Positions 15,640-23,399 of a stretch of 64,000 nt of DNA are shown here, one piece after another. Under the pieces are notes generated by a model, which saw only the letters and a list, made by a program, of their open reading frames with translations, did no database searches and was not told where the DNA came from. Source of the stretch: Bacillus sp. AFS059628. Lineage in GTDB: Bacteria > Bacillota > Bacilli > Bacillales > Bacillaceae_G. The position numbers were made by a program, and so were the translations under genes. The stretch spans positions 12,618-76,617 of the forward strand of contig NZ_NVEC01000048.1 of NCBI RefSeq assembly GCF_002571225.1, in the 5' to 3' direction. How positions within the stretch are numbered: position 1 is the first letter of the stretch; each line of letters opens with the position of its first letter.

Positions 15640-15720
15640 GTGCATAGCAATTGGCTAAGTATAATGGTATTTATTTTCTTTTGTGCATTTATTGTATTTT
15701 TAATTGATATTGCGATATGA
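15640..15720 (+). CDS. Candidate 26-residue single-helix membrane peptide
   Basis: GTG start with a strong AAGGAG at 15624-15629 (10-base spacing). The 26-residue product begins MHSNWLS, then is almost entirely hydrophobic, ending in IDIAI. TATAAT at 15595-15600 may be its -10. The stop directly precedes a hairpin with a T run. Spacing of promoter, ribosome site and terminator suggests a real small protein, but there is no homology evidence. Confidence 0.5.
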   Translation: MHSNWLSIMVFIFFCAFIVFLIDIAI

Positions 15721-15752
15721 AAAAAAGAGCGCTCATTAAGCGCCCTTTTTCT
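15721..15752. terminator. Hairpin between the small peptide gene and thiT
   Basis: GCGCT / AGCGC arms, flanked by an A run on the left and a T run on the right, can end transcripts from both sides. Confidence 0.6.
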
Positions 15753-16350
15753 TCGAATTCAGTTGATAAGCATTGATGCTCTTGAATAAGCGTGGTGAAG
15801 TAAGAAATAAAAATATAAGTAAAACGGTACATAAAATAAAAGAACCGAGCATTGTACTGCCGTTTACAATTAATGAATATAGAACTGCTGATTGACCTTT
15901 CGGTGCATATTGTCCCCAGAAAATAATACCGGCGATAAAGTGACAGAAGTAGCGAGCAAAGCTACCAACAAATGTAGCAAGAATAATGTAACCAAGAACT
16001 TTCTTTCCTTCGTTATTTTCATTGGAAGCTAAAAGTGTTTTTTGAATTGGACGATAGAATAAGCCAGCAAATCCGATAAAAGCAAAGGCAATGAAGTACT
16101 CAATGAATGCTTGAATAGGTGTTAAAATGTAAGCATCTCCCACGACAATTTGTAATAGTCCCCAAACTAAACCACCTAAGAAAGCTGATTTAAAGCCCCA
16201 GCGGTATGCAATAATAAAAATAGGAATCATAGCAAATGAAATGGAACCGCCTGTTGGAAGTTTAATTGATAATGGTAAAATATCGATGATCATGGCGAAG
16301 GCTGCAAGAATAGCAGATTCGATCATCGCTTGTAAATTGGTGTTACGCAT
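15736..16350 (-). CDS. thiT: Thiamine ECF transporter S component (ThiT/YuaJ)
   Basis: About 204 residues with six hydrophobic segments, the substrate-binding subunit of an energy-coupling-factor thiamine importer. The N terminus (SAILAAFAMIIDILPLSIKLPTG) and the later GFKSAFLGGLVWGLLQ segment fit the ThiT family. I choose ATG 16350 because AGGGGGAG lies just upstream; an in-frame ATG at 16380 lacks a ribosome site. A TPP riboswitch precedes it. The shared ECF ATPases and T component are encoded elsewhere. Confidence 0.88.
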   Translation of the reverse strand: MRNTNLQAMIESAILAAFAMIIDILPLSIKLPTGGSISFAMIPIFIIAYRWGFKSAFLGGLVWGLLQIVVGDAYILTPIQAFIEYFIAFAFIGFAGLFYRPIQKTLLASNENNEGKKVLGYIILATFVGSFARYFCHFIAGIIFWGQYAPKGQSAVLYSLIVNGSTMLGSFILCTVLLIFLFLTSPRLFKSINAYQLNSKKKGA

Positions 16351-16355
16351 GTTGT

Positions 16356-16440
16356 CTCCCCCTAAATCCAAGTTGTACAAAAAAGAATAGATATCATAGG
16401 AGGATACGAAATACGTAAATAAAAAGAGGTATGTATTTCG
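16356..16440 (-). promoter_or_regulatory. Putative translational expression platform of the TPP riboswitch
   Basis: On the minus strand TCCTCCTA (16404-16397) can form eight pairs with TAGGGGGA (16364-16357), which contains the thiT Shine-Dalgarno. The same anti-Shine-Dalgarno could instead pair with an identical AGGGGGAG inside the aptamer (16528-16521). A separate CGAAATAC/GTATTTCG hairpin (16407-16440) lies between. No T run follows a stable hairpin, so translational control is favoured over termination. Confidence 0.5.
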
Positions 16441-16445
16441 GACGT

Positions 16446-16534
16446 TTGCACAATCCCTGCGTTAGCATTAACTAACAGGTTCGAAGGGTCGGAACGAAGT
16501 GTTCCCTCTCAGCGGCATGGCTCCCCCTGTGATA
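16446..16534 (-). ncRNA. TPP riboswitch aptamer (THI element)
   Basis: The minus strand shows the conserved THI elements in order: AGGGGGAGCC, GCTGAGAGGG, GACCCTTCGAACCTG, a variable GTTAG...CTAAC arm, and GCAGGGA. CACA and TGTG at the two ends close P1. It sits upstream of thiT, as expected for thiamine-repressed uptake. Confidence 0.93.
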
Positions 16535-16694
16535 ACGAGATTCTTTATTTGCTATTGTTTATTGTAAGCGAAATGGATGAGAATGGCAAATGAATACGGT
16601 ATGACAATTATTGAAATAGAATTGTAGCGAAATGTTAATAAATATGAAGCAAAAGGGTATAGTACAAGAGAAATAGAGTGTGCTATAATTTGTC

Positions 16695-16709
16695 TGAAAA
16701 TAATTATCA
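16695..16709 (+). promoter_or_regulatory. Fur box upstream of feoAB
   Basis: TGAAAAT-A-ATTATCA matches the 7-1-7 Fur consensus TGATAAT-N-ATTATCA with one mismatch. It lies immediately downstream of a TATAAT -10 (16684-16689) and 22 bp before feoA, so iron-loaded Fur should repress the operon. Confidence 0.75.
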
Positions 16710-16731
16710 TTCTCTTCTGAGGGGGAAGGTT

Positions 16732-16959
16732 ATGAGCTTAGTAGATATTAAAATCGGTGAGAAAGTGCTGGTGAAAAGTGTTCAATCTTTAGATTATTTA
16801 CTAAAGAGAAGATTGGCTGCTTTTGGTCTTTCTGAAGGAAGCGAACTTCGTATGAAGCAGAAAGCGATGTTCAAAGGTCCTTGTACATTGGAGTGTCGTG
16901 GACAGTTAATTAGTATTCGTCATTGTGACGCGAAAATGATAAAGGTGGAATTAGCGTGA
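16732..16959 (+). CDS. feoA: Ferrous iron transport protein A
   Basis: A 75-residue SH3-like FeoA domain protein beginning MSLVDIKIGEKV. ATG 16732 is preceded by GAGGGGGAAGG; an upstream in-frame ATG at 16678 would include the promoter and Fur box and is rejected. FeoA works with the FeoB membrane GTPase. The stop overlaps the GTG start of feoB by four bases, and a Fur box lies upstream. Confidence 0.9.
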   Translation: MSLVDIKIGEKVLVKSVQSLDYLLKRRLAAFGLSEGSELRMKQKAMFKGPCTLECRGQLISIRHCDAKMIKVELA

Positions 16960-18944
16960 ATAAGGTAGCTTTGCTAGGGAATCCGAATACAGGAAAGACA
17001 TCATTATTTAATGCACTTACTGGTTCTTATGAATACGTAGGAAACTGGAGCGGTGTAACAGTAGAAAAGAAGGTTGGTAAATTAAAAGATAAGCAAGGGA
17101 CATTAATTGATTTACCAGGTGTTTATGATTTAAATCCAGTTTCGCGTGATGAAGGTGTTGTAACAAACTTTCTATTAACAGAAGAATTTCAGCATATGTT
17201 AAATATTGTAGATTCCTCGCAGTTTGAACGAAATATGCATTTAACGTTGCAATTACTTGAATTTGGTAAGCCAGTTTCAATTGGTTTAAATATGATTGAT
17301 GTGGCGAAGCAAAGAGGAATTATAATTGATGTAAAACGATTATCAGAACTATTAGGTGTAACAGTCGTTCCTGTCGTTGCAAGAAGCGGAAAAGGTTGTG
17401 AAGAACTACTTGCGACTCTTAAAGAAAATGACAAAAACGAGAAAAAGCCATTCATAATTTCATATGGTGTACAAATGGATGGAGGAATCGGAGAGGTAAT
17501 TTCTCTTTTAGAGAAAGCGAATTACAAGCATCCGAGATGGTTAGCTCTTCAATTTTTAAGCAATAACGAGGTAGTAGAAAAAGAAATGAAGGCATTACCA
17601 ATTTATAAGGAACTTGTAGCCATTCGATCTCGCTTAGAAGAAAAACTTGATTGTACGTTGGAAGAGCATATTTATAAAACTCGTGAAGCGTATATTGAAA
17701 AGTTAAAAACAAATGTTATGAAGCATGAGAAAGAAGGAAAAATTCCTTTTTCAGAAAAAATTGATAGATTAATTACACATAAAATTTTAGGACTTCCAAT
17801 CTTTTTAGCAGTTATGTTTTTTATTTTTCAGGTTACGTTTACGTGGATTGGTACACCATTATCTGATATGTTAGATGAGTTTTTTGGTGGAAAGCTTACG
17901 GATTGGGTGACAGCTGGACTTACAAGTGTCGGAGCTTCTGACTTTATTCAAGCACTGGTTACGGAAGGGATTATTGCCGGCGTTGGTGCTGTATTAGTAT
18001 TTGTTCCACAAATCTTTGCACTATTCTTTTTCATTTCATTATTAGAAGACTCAGGGTATATGGCGCGAATTGCAGTTGTTATGGATAGAATTATGGAGTT
18101 TTTCGGCTTAAACGGAAAAGCGTTTATTCCGATGATTATCGGTTTTGGATGTAATGTTCCAGGTATTATGGCAGCGAGAACGATTGAACAAGAAAAAGAA
18201 CGTTTACTTACAGTTCTTGTAACACCGTTTATGTCTTGTTCGGCACGTTTACCTGTATATGCATTATTTGCGGGAGTATTCTTCCCTCAAAGTCAGGCAA
18301 CTGTTGTGTTTTCTTTATATGTTGCAGGTATTGTTCTAGCGTTACTCGTTACAAAAATTATGTCTCTTACCATTTTAAAAGCGGAAAAATCTATTTTCGT
18401 TATCGAACTACCTCCTTATCGCGTACCACAAGCGAAAACGTTATGGTTAAGTACGTGGGAGAAAGGAAAAGGATTTGTTCGTAAAGCAGGTACATTCATC
18501 TTCGGTGGTTCTGTTGTCATTTGGTTATTAAACTACGCAGGTCCATCAGGATTTGGTGTTGATATGGGAGACAGTTACTTAGCGATGATTGGTGGATTTA
18601 TCGCACCACTATTTGCACCACTTGGATTTGGAACGTGGCAAGCTGCAGCATCCCTTTTAACAGGATTTTTAGCGAAAGAAGTTGTCGTTTCTACAATGGC
18701 AATTATTTATGCGGTGAAAGAAGATGTGCTGGGAAATGTAATGGGAGCACATTATACGGCGCTATCAGCATATGCATTTATGTTCTTTATTTTATTATAT
18801 GTTCCGTGTTTAGCGACAGTAGCTGTTATTAAACGTGAAACAGGATCAGCGAAGTGGACGATTTTCTCTGTCGTGTATCCGCTTGTAGTTGCTTATGTAT
18901 TAACGCTTATTATATACCAAGTTGGATCCTTACTCGGATTCTAG
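16956..18944 (+). CDS. feoB: Ferrous iron transporter FeoB
   Basis: A 662-residue protein with an N-terminal G domain (P-loop GNPNTGKTS at residues 7-15, switch DLPGVYDLNP) and a polytopic C-terminal half containing the Gate motifs (GFGCNVPGIMAAR, and later VTPFMSCSARLPVY). It imports Fe(II) across the membrane under low-oxygen or reducing conditions. The start is GTG within the GTGA overlap with feoA. It is full length and intact. Confidence 0.95.
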   Translation: MNKVALLGNPNTGKTSLFNALTGSYEYVGNWSGVTVEKKVGKLKDKQGTLIDLPGVYDLNPVSRDEGVVTNFLLTEEFQHMLNIVDSSQFERNMHLTLQLLEFGKPVSIGLNMIDVAKQRGIIIDVKRLSELLGVTVVPVVARSGKGCEELLATLKENDKNEKKPFIISYGVQMDGGIGEVISLLEKANYKHPRWLALQFLSNNEVVEKEMKALPIYKELVAIRSRLEEKLDCTLEEHIYKTREAYIEKLKTNVMKHEKEGKIPFSEKIDRLITHKILGLPIFLAVMFFIFQVTFTWIGTPLSDMLDEFFGGKLTDWVTAGLTSVGASDFIQALVTEGIIAGVGAVLVFVPQIFALFFFISLLEDSGYMARIAVVMDRIMEFFGLNGKAFIPMIIGFGCNVPGIMAARTIEQEKERLLTVLVTPFMSCSARLPVYALFAGVFFPQSQATVVFSLYVAGIVLALLVTKIMSLTILKAEKSIFVIELPPYRVPQAKTLWLSTWEKGKGFVRKAGTFIFGGSVVIWLLNYAGPSGFGVDMGDSYLAMIGGFIAPLFAPLGFGTWQAAASLLTGFLAKEVVVSTMAIIYAVKEDVLGNVMGAHYTALSAYAFMFFILLYVPCLATVAVIKRETGSAKWTIFSVVYPLVVAYVLTLIIYQVGSLLGF

Positions 18945-18960
18945 AAGGAGATGTATTAGG

Positions 18961-19128
18961 GTGATGGTCAATATTATAATTGGAGCTATCATTTTTGGTT
19001 ATGCAGCATACACGTTAGTGAATTTTGTAAAGAGAAGTAAAAAGGGAAAATGCGCTGCATGTTCTTTAAATAAATCATGTCAGTCGCAAACTTGTAGTCC
19101 GGATATGGAGCAAATTGTTCATAAATAG
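18961..19128 (+). CDS. FeoB-associated Cys-rich membrane protein
   Basis: About 55 residues: one transmembrane helix then a Cys-rich tail (CAAC, CQSQTC). Small proteins of this design follow feoB in many Firmicutes and are thought to assist FeoB, in the place of FeoC. AGAAGGAG at 18943-18950 supports GTG 18961 or ATG 18964 as start. Confidence 0.8.
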   Translation: MMVNIIIGAIIFGYAAYTLVNFVKRSKKGKCAACSLNKSCQSQTCSPDMEQIVHK

Positions 19129-19151
19129 AGAAAAGCTTTGCAAATTTGAAT

Positions 19152-19394
19152 TGAACCTAAAAAGTTAGACAAATATATTAAGCAGCTACTAAGGATTGAA
19201 CTCTGTATTGCACAGGGGACAATCCTTTTAGTTTTGTTTTAATTCTTTTGTGATTGTAGTAATGAATATAAGTTTCTAGTTCTTGCTTAAATTGTTCCAT
19301 TTACTGCTTGTATTTTATCTTTTGAAGAAAATTTATCCATAAAAAATGCACCTCCAATTGTTAATTATGTGTCTAACAATTGGGGTGCACTTCA
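19152..19394 (-). mobile_element. Internally deleted IS3-family (IS150-like) relic
   Basis: The minus strand starts with a GTTAGACA-containing end and the first codons of an orfA transposase (MDKFSSKDKIQAV). It then jumps to the last 40 codons of an orfB transposase ([15 protein letters not shown], later KGLSPVQYR) and ends with the opposite end, again containing GTTAGACA. Only 243 bp remain of an element normally near 1.4 kb, so it cannot move on its own, although both ends survive. No clear target duplication is visible. Confidence 0.8.
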
Positions 19395-19406
19395 GCTTTT
19401 TTTGTT

Positions 19407-19985
19407 TTACTTTTTAATTTTTACAAGTTGAGAAGCTTCTACGCCGTTGTAGCCAGGGAATTCTTTACTTGGGTCTTTATAAAATTTTAATACACCTACA
19501 GATTTTTCATCACCTTTTACATTGTTGTAAGTTGCGTCATCAACAATTGCATACATATCTGTATATGCACGGCCACTTCCGATAATTGTGTTACCTTCGT
19601 ATTTTAATTTTGCCCCATCAAGTGTAGCATTTTCTACTTTGTTTTTTGCGAATAATACACCTTGCTCTGCTGTTACAGCTGGTAATTTATCAAGTGGTTT
19701 CGTGTCGTCTTTTTCATCAACTTTGCTAAGTAACTCTTTCTTCACTAGCTCTTCACCAGTTTTCTTATCCATAACAAGAACTTTTTTACCCTCTAATGTT
19801 GTCATTTTCATTTTATAGAAGTCTTTTTCTTTCACTTCTTTTTTGTTTTTATCTGTAATTTGTTGAACTTGTTCTTCTGATCCGTACAGTACAAAACCGT
19901 TTGCTTTCTCTCCTAATAAAGAACAACCTGATAATGCTCCAAGTGAAATTGCTGCTGCTAATCCGATTCCTACTAATTTTTTCAT
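19407..19985 (-). CDS. Lipoprotein of unknown function
   Basis: About 192 residues. Signal peptide with lipobox LSGCS (cysteine near residue 21), then a Lys-rich, mostly beta-type soluble domain. ATG 19985 is supported by AAAGGAGA upstream; an earlier in-frame start lacks one. The ends of the IS relic and a T-rich stretch lie just downstream. Function unknown; no recognised domain. Confidence 0.75.
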   Translation of the reverse strand: MKKLVGIGLAAAISLGALSGCSLLGEKANGFVLYGSEEQVQQITDKNKKEVKEKDFYKMKMTTLEGKKVLVMDKKTGEELVKKELLSKVDEKDDTKPLDKLPAVTAEQGVLFAKNKVENATLDGAKLKYEGNTIIGSGRAYTDMYAIVDDATYNNVKGDEKSVGVLKFYKDPSKEFPGYNGVEASQLVKIKK

Positions 19986-20387
19986 AATGATTTCTCCTTT
20001 TATATGTTTTATAGTCAATACATTTTTGTATTAGTTCCGAAATGATGAGAAGCTTGTTCGTTGCTTCTGCTATTAGTGTATAAGAAATATTGCAACGTAA
20101 CTATCGAGTTAGCTTACATTAACATTACAATAACGTAATTTAGTGAAAGTGCATAAAAATAAGTTAATTCTGAAGAGGGTTAATGAGAATATATTAGGAA
20201 TACAATATTTTATATAGAATGTCATATTATATTGGATGTATTTTGGAAATAACATGTAAGGACATATTAGTTTTGTTATAATAAACACATAGGCTGTAAA
20301 AATGAATATTCTTTACTGTTAAGGGAGATTTTTCAGTTTTCCAAGTAGTGAATTTGAAATATGAGGTATATCATAGGAGGAATTTGG
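19986..20387. other. Intergenic region between lipoprotein and pspA
   Basis: About 400 bp, very AT-rich, holding the divergent promoters. A TATAAT at 20277-20282 is the best -10 for pspA, but no good -35 lies upstream, so an alternative sigma factor or an activator is possible. Around 20105-20140 is a set of short TAACnTTA-like repeats. I see no convincing gene here. Confidence 0.5.
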
Positions 20388-21053
20388 ATGTCTGTATTTA
20401 AACGATTACGAGATTTAACAATGTCGAATGTATATTCATTAATTGAAAAAGCGGAAGATCCAGTTAAGATGACGGATCAATATTTACGCGATATGCAAGC
20501 TGATGTACAAGAAGCTGAGAAAAGTGTAGCGGCTCAAATTGCACTTGAGAAGAAATTCAAAATATTATTTGAAGAACAAGAAGCACTTGTGAAAAAACGT
20601 GAAGAGCAAGCTCATATGGCTGTTCAAGCAAGCAACCTTGACCTTGCGCGTCGTGCTCTTGAAGAAAAACAAAATGCAGAGCAAAAGATGAATGAGTATA
20701 AAGCAAGCTATGAGCAAAACAAAGCTGCTGCTGATAATCTTCGCCTAAAGTTAGAAGAAATGCGTAAGCAATTAACAGAGCTGAAAAATAAACGTGAAAC
20801 ACTTGTAGCACGTGTAAATGCGGCGAAAGCACAAAAGAATATTAATCAGGCGATGTCTGGATTTGATTCAAACTCAGCAAAAGCTGGTTTAAGCCGTATG
20901 GAAGAGAAAGCTCTTCAATTAGAAGCTGAAGCAGAAGCAAGCGGCGAAGTGTACAAGAAAGAAAAGTCATTAGATGATGAATTCGCAAGCTTAAACAAAA
21001 ATTCTGCTGTTGACGATGAATTAGCTCGTATTATGAAGCAGTATGAGAAATAA
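20388..21053 (+). CDS. pspA: PspA/IM30 family protein
   Basis: A 221-residue, nearly all-helical coiled-coil protein of the PspA/LiaH/Vipp1 family. It starts MSVFKRLRDL and has the conserved amphipathic first helix and MTDQYLRDM motif. ESCRT-III-like assemblies of these proteins protect stressed membranes. ATG 20388 follows AGGAGGAATTTGG; the in-frame ATG at 20361 has no ribosome site. It heads a cluster with DUF350, DUF4178 and DUF4247 genes, a conserved PspA-associated stress set. Confidence 0.92.
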   Translation: MSVFKRLRDLTMSNVYSLIEKAEDPVKMTDQYLRDMQADVQEAEKSVAAQIALEKKFKILFEEQEALVKKREEQAHMAVQASNLDLARRALEEKQNAEQKMNEYKASYEQNKAAADNLRLKLEEMRKQLTELKNKRETLVARVNAAKAQKNINQAMSGFDSNSAKAGLSRMEEKALQLEAEAEASGEVYKKEKSLDDEFASLNKNSAVDDELARIMKQYEK

Positions 21054-21072
21054 TATAGAATAGAGACAAATG

Positions 21073-21116
21073 AACCGACATGTCTAAATAAATTCATGTC
21101 GGTTTTCTATTACTTT
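21073..21116 (+). terminator. Terminator or attenuator after pspA
   Basis: AACCGACATG (21073-21082) pairs with CATGTCGGTT (21095-21104), followed by T-rich sequence. It may reduce read-through into the DUF350 gene. Confidence 0.75.
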
Positions 21117-21133
21117 TTAGAGGAGGTTTTGCA

Positions 21134-21538
21134 ATGACATGGACAAATGTAGTAGCCATGCTTGTATGGACTGGAGCAAGTGCAGTACTTTTATTTGCAA
21201 TTATGTGGGTTGATTCAATTTTTACAAAATACAATGATTTAAAAGAAATAAAAAATGGGAATACAGCTGTAACAACTCGTTTCGTCATGAAATTATTCGC
21301 GCAAGGGTACATTTTATCTCAATCGATTACGAAAGCAAATGACTTATGGCAAGCACTACTTGCATCAGCAGTTTCTTTCGTTATTTTGTTAGTAGTAGAA
21401 ATGTTTATTGAGTTTGTTTTAAAGAAAATGGCTGGTTTAGATTTAGAAGAAGGTACGAAAGAAGGCAGTATTGCGCATGCGATGTTAGCTGGATCATTGC
21501 ATATCGTTGGTGCACTTATTTTAGGTGCTTGTTTATAA
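21134..21538 (+). CDS. DUF350 membrane protein (YjfL-like)
   Basis: A 134-residue protein with four hydrophobic helices arranged as two similar halves, as in DUF350/UPF0719. AGAGGAGG precedes the ATG. The gene lies between pspA and the DUF4178 gene, a recurring arrangement. A membrane-sealing or transport role has been suggested for the cluster, but this protein's activity is unknown. Confidence 0.82.
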   Translation: MTWTNVVAMLVWTGASAVLLFAIMWVDSIFTKYNDLKEIKNGNTAVTTRFVMKLFAQGYILSQSITKANDLWQALLASAVSFVILLVVEMFIEFVLKKMAGLDLEEGTKEGSIAHAMLAGSLHIVGALILGACL

Positions 21539-21559
21539 AGAGAGAAGGAGGGGTAAATC

Positions 21560-22066
21560 ATGAGTTTGTTCAAACGAATTAAAAATATAATGAAGAGCCC
21601 AGAGCCGCCAAAGCCGGAGAAAAGTTTGTTGACGTTAGCTCCTGGCGATATGATTGAAGTTTCATTAGTTATGTACGAATTGACCGGGAAAACGAGTATG
21701 CATTCTCGTAAAGAAATTGTTTTGACACTGCAAGACGGGAAAGATATTCGTTATTTAAAAATTGAAGACCGTGAAAATACATATTATAAATTATATACAC
21801 CAATTGATGGTCGCTTAGATTCGATTGATGAAATTCCGACGACAATTGAAATGGATGATACAGAATACCATATGGAAGAGCAATATAACGGACGTGTTGT
21901 TGTGATGGGAAAAACACCATTCTCTGCTTCAGAGGAACAGTATGTATGGGAATTCCAATCAGATAACCGAAAATTATTACGTATTGAATGGCAAAATGGT
22001 CGCACAATGATGTATGAGGGAGAAGCAATTATTCCTGCTGATGTACAAATTATAAGAGCAACGTAA
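21560..22066 (+). CDS. DUF4178 domain protein
   Basis: A 168-residue, mainly beta-strand soluble protein matching the DUF4178 pattern (LAPGDMIEV near residue 27, YVWEFQSDNRKLLRIEWQ near the C terminus). A strong GAAGGAGG site precedes the ATG. It sits in the pspA cluster with 21 bp to the previous and 12 bp to the next gene. Function unknown. Confidence 0.8.
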   Translation: MSLFKRIKNIMKSPEPPKPEKSLLTLAPGDMIEVSLVMYELTGKTSMHSRKEIVLTLQDGKDIRYLKIEDRENTYYKLYTPIDGRLDSIDEIPTTIEMDDTEYHMEEQYNGRVVVMGKTPFSASEEQYVWEFQSDNRKLLRIEWQNGRTMMYEGEAIIPADVQIIRAT

Positions 22067-22078
22067 GGGGGCGTAATC

Positions 22079-22894
22079 ATGTCAAACCGATTGTTTACCA
22101 TGATTAAATCGTTCGTGATCCCTATACTTGCTATCGTTACGTTACTTGTTGTTGCTGGATATGCCTTATCAGGTTGTCAAGGCGGACAGACAAAGTCGAT
22201 TCAAGACCGTTATCCACTAGAATCTGTCGCAAAGGAAGGTAAACAAGAATCTTACGTGTATAGGGCCGCCAATCGGTCAGTTCCTGAAGTCGCAAAGGAA
22301 CTCATGAATGAAAGAGAACCGAAGCAAGCATCTAAAGAAGACGAAAATCAAATGTTCCTCGTTTATTCTGATAAGATTTATAACCTGCAAAAGGATAAAG
22401 AGAAACCATCTGATACGTTAATTGAAATAAGTAATAAAGAATTTGTCCGTCAAAATTACCAACCATCCTTCTTGCAGGGATATATTATGGGGAGTATTTT
22501 AAACGATATATTCGGTTCACGAAAATCATCATACGGTGATTATCGCGGATATAATGACAGACAAAATCATAAACCGGTTATTCCAGAGAGACCGCCTACG
22601 AAAGAAGAAAAGAAAACCCCGCCTCCAATTACGAAGGAAGGGAAAGGATCTATCATTAAGCGAGGCGATAATGTAGATTCAAAACCTTCCGTAGGAGATA
22701 CAGGAAGTATTACGAAAAAAGGAAGTAGTACGCCTCCGCCTTCTACTGGAAGCAAAGGGAAAATTACAAAAACACCAAGTGGCTCGAGCGGATCAGATGT
22801 GAAGCCGAAATCATCTATTAAAACGCCGCCAAGGAATACATCGCCTCCGAAAACGAGGGTCGGTGGTTCAGGAAAGATTACGAAGAGAAGATAG
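22079..22894 (+). CDS. DUF4247 lipoprotein with Pro/Thr/Lys-rich tail
   Basis: A 271-residue predicted lipoprotein: signal peptide with lipobox LSGC (cysteine near residue 33), a DUF4247-like domain to about residue 165, then a low-complexity tail of about 100 residues with repeated GSIxKKG/GKITKT-type units rich in Pro, Lys, Ser and Thr. The basic tail could contact wall polymers or teichoic acids. It is part of the pspA cluster and ends before a terminator. Confidence 0.8.
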   Translation: MSNRLFTMIKSFVIPILAIVTLLVVAGYALSGCQGGQTKSIQDRYPLESVAKEGKQESYVYRAANRSVPEVAKELMNEREPKQASKEDENQMFLVYSDKIYNLQKDKEKPSDTLIEISNKEFVRQNYQPSFLQGYIMGSILNDIFGSRKSSYGDYRGYNDRQNHKPVIPERPPTKEEKKTPPPITKEGKGSIIKRGDNVDSKPSVGDTGSITKKGSSTPPPSTGSKGKITKTPSGSSGSDVKPKSSIKTPPRNTSPPKTRVGGSGKITKRR

Positions 22895-22900
22895 GTATAG

Positions 22901-22937
22901 AGGTCGAAAAGGAGAAGTTGCTTTTCGGTCTTTTTGT
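22901..22937 (+). terminator. Terminator of the pspA cluster
   Basis: AGGTCGAAAAG (22901-22911) pairs with CTTTTCGGTCT (22921-22931) with two G-U pairs, then a T run. Confidence 0.75.
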
Positions 22938-22991
22938 TATGGAAATTAATTACTTGTGGCTGGTACAATTCATGTATAAGGAGGGATTAGT

Positions 22992-23210
22992 ATGACTATG
23001 TATAAAAGATTTAGTGTAATGATGTTCCTCGTCTTATTCTTAAGTTTGTTTATCGGCACAACGATGAAATTTCACTTTGTAGTAGGTATTCTATGGATAA
23101 TATGTACATGTACTCTTTTTCTGTATGTTCCGCTTCGTTTCCAACAAGAAGTGCCAGCCTTTCAAAAATACGTGGCATGGATTAAGAGCGGGGGAAGATG
23201 GGGGGAGTAA
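22992..23210 (+). CDS. Small two-helix membrane protein
   Basis: A 72-residue protein with two transmembrane helices (about residues 8-25 and 29-47) and a short cytosolic tail. AAGGAGGG precedes the ATG. It follows the pspA cluster after a terminator and is followed at once by an ATATATC-type repeat array. Family unknown. Confidence 0.65.
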   Translation: MTMYKRFSVMMFLVLFLSLFIGTTMKFHFVVGILWIICTCTLFLYVPLRFQQEVPAFQKYVAWIKSGGRWGE

Positions 23211-23345
23211 AAATATATCAGCGATTATCGAAATATATCGACCACAACTCCAAATATATCAGCGATTATCGAAATATATCGACCGCAACTCCAAATATAT
23301 CAGCGATTATTAGAATATATCGACTTACCGACAAAAACTGACAAC
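23211..23345 (+). repeat. ATATATC-type dispersed repeat, copy A (41-bp tandem units)
   Basis: Two nearly identical 41-bp units (23211-23251 and 23252-23292) and a diverged third, ending in CGACTTACCGACAAAAACTG. Each unit contains two AAATATATC motifs. Related arrays occur at 31621-31735 (same unit and same tail) and, inverted, at 48083-48116. This looks like a B. cereus group intergenic repeat family. Confidence 0.8.
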
Positions 23346-23354
23346 AATAACAGA

Positions 23355-23392
23355 AGAGGGTGTGCCAGCATATTGGCACACCCTCTTTATTC
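23355..23392. terminator. Strong bidirectional terminator
   Basis: Perfect 13-bp arms AGAGGGTGTGCCA (23355-23367) and TGGCACACCCTCT (23374-23386) lie just after the YitT gene end (minus strand) and the repeat array. Confidence 0.85.
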
Positions 23393-23399
23393 ATAATGA

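Noticed and set aside
22567-22968. 133-codon minus-strand frame opposite the DUF4247 gene
   Set aside because: It mirrors the low-complexity tail of the sense gene and reads through its terminator.
23211-23330. Possible small CRISPR array (three spaced repeats)
   Set aside because: The units abut with no unique spacers, the whole 41-bp period is repeated, and no cas gene is near.
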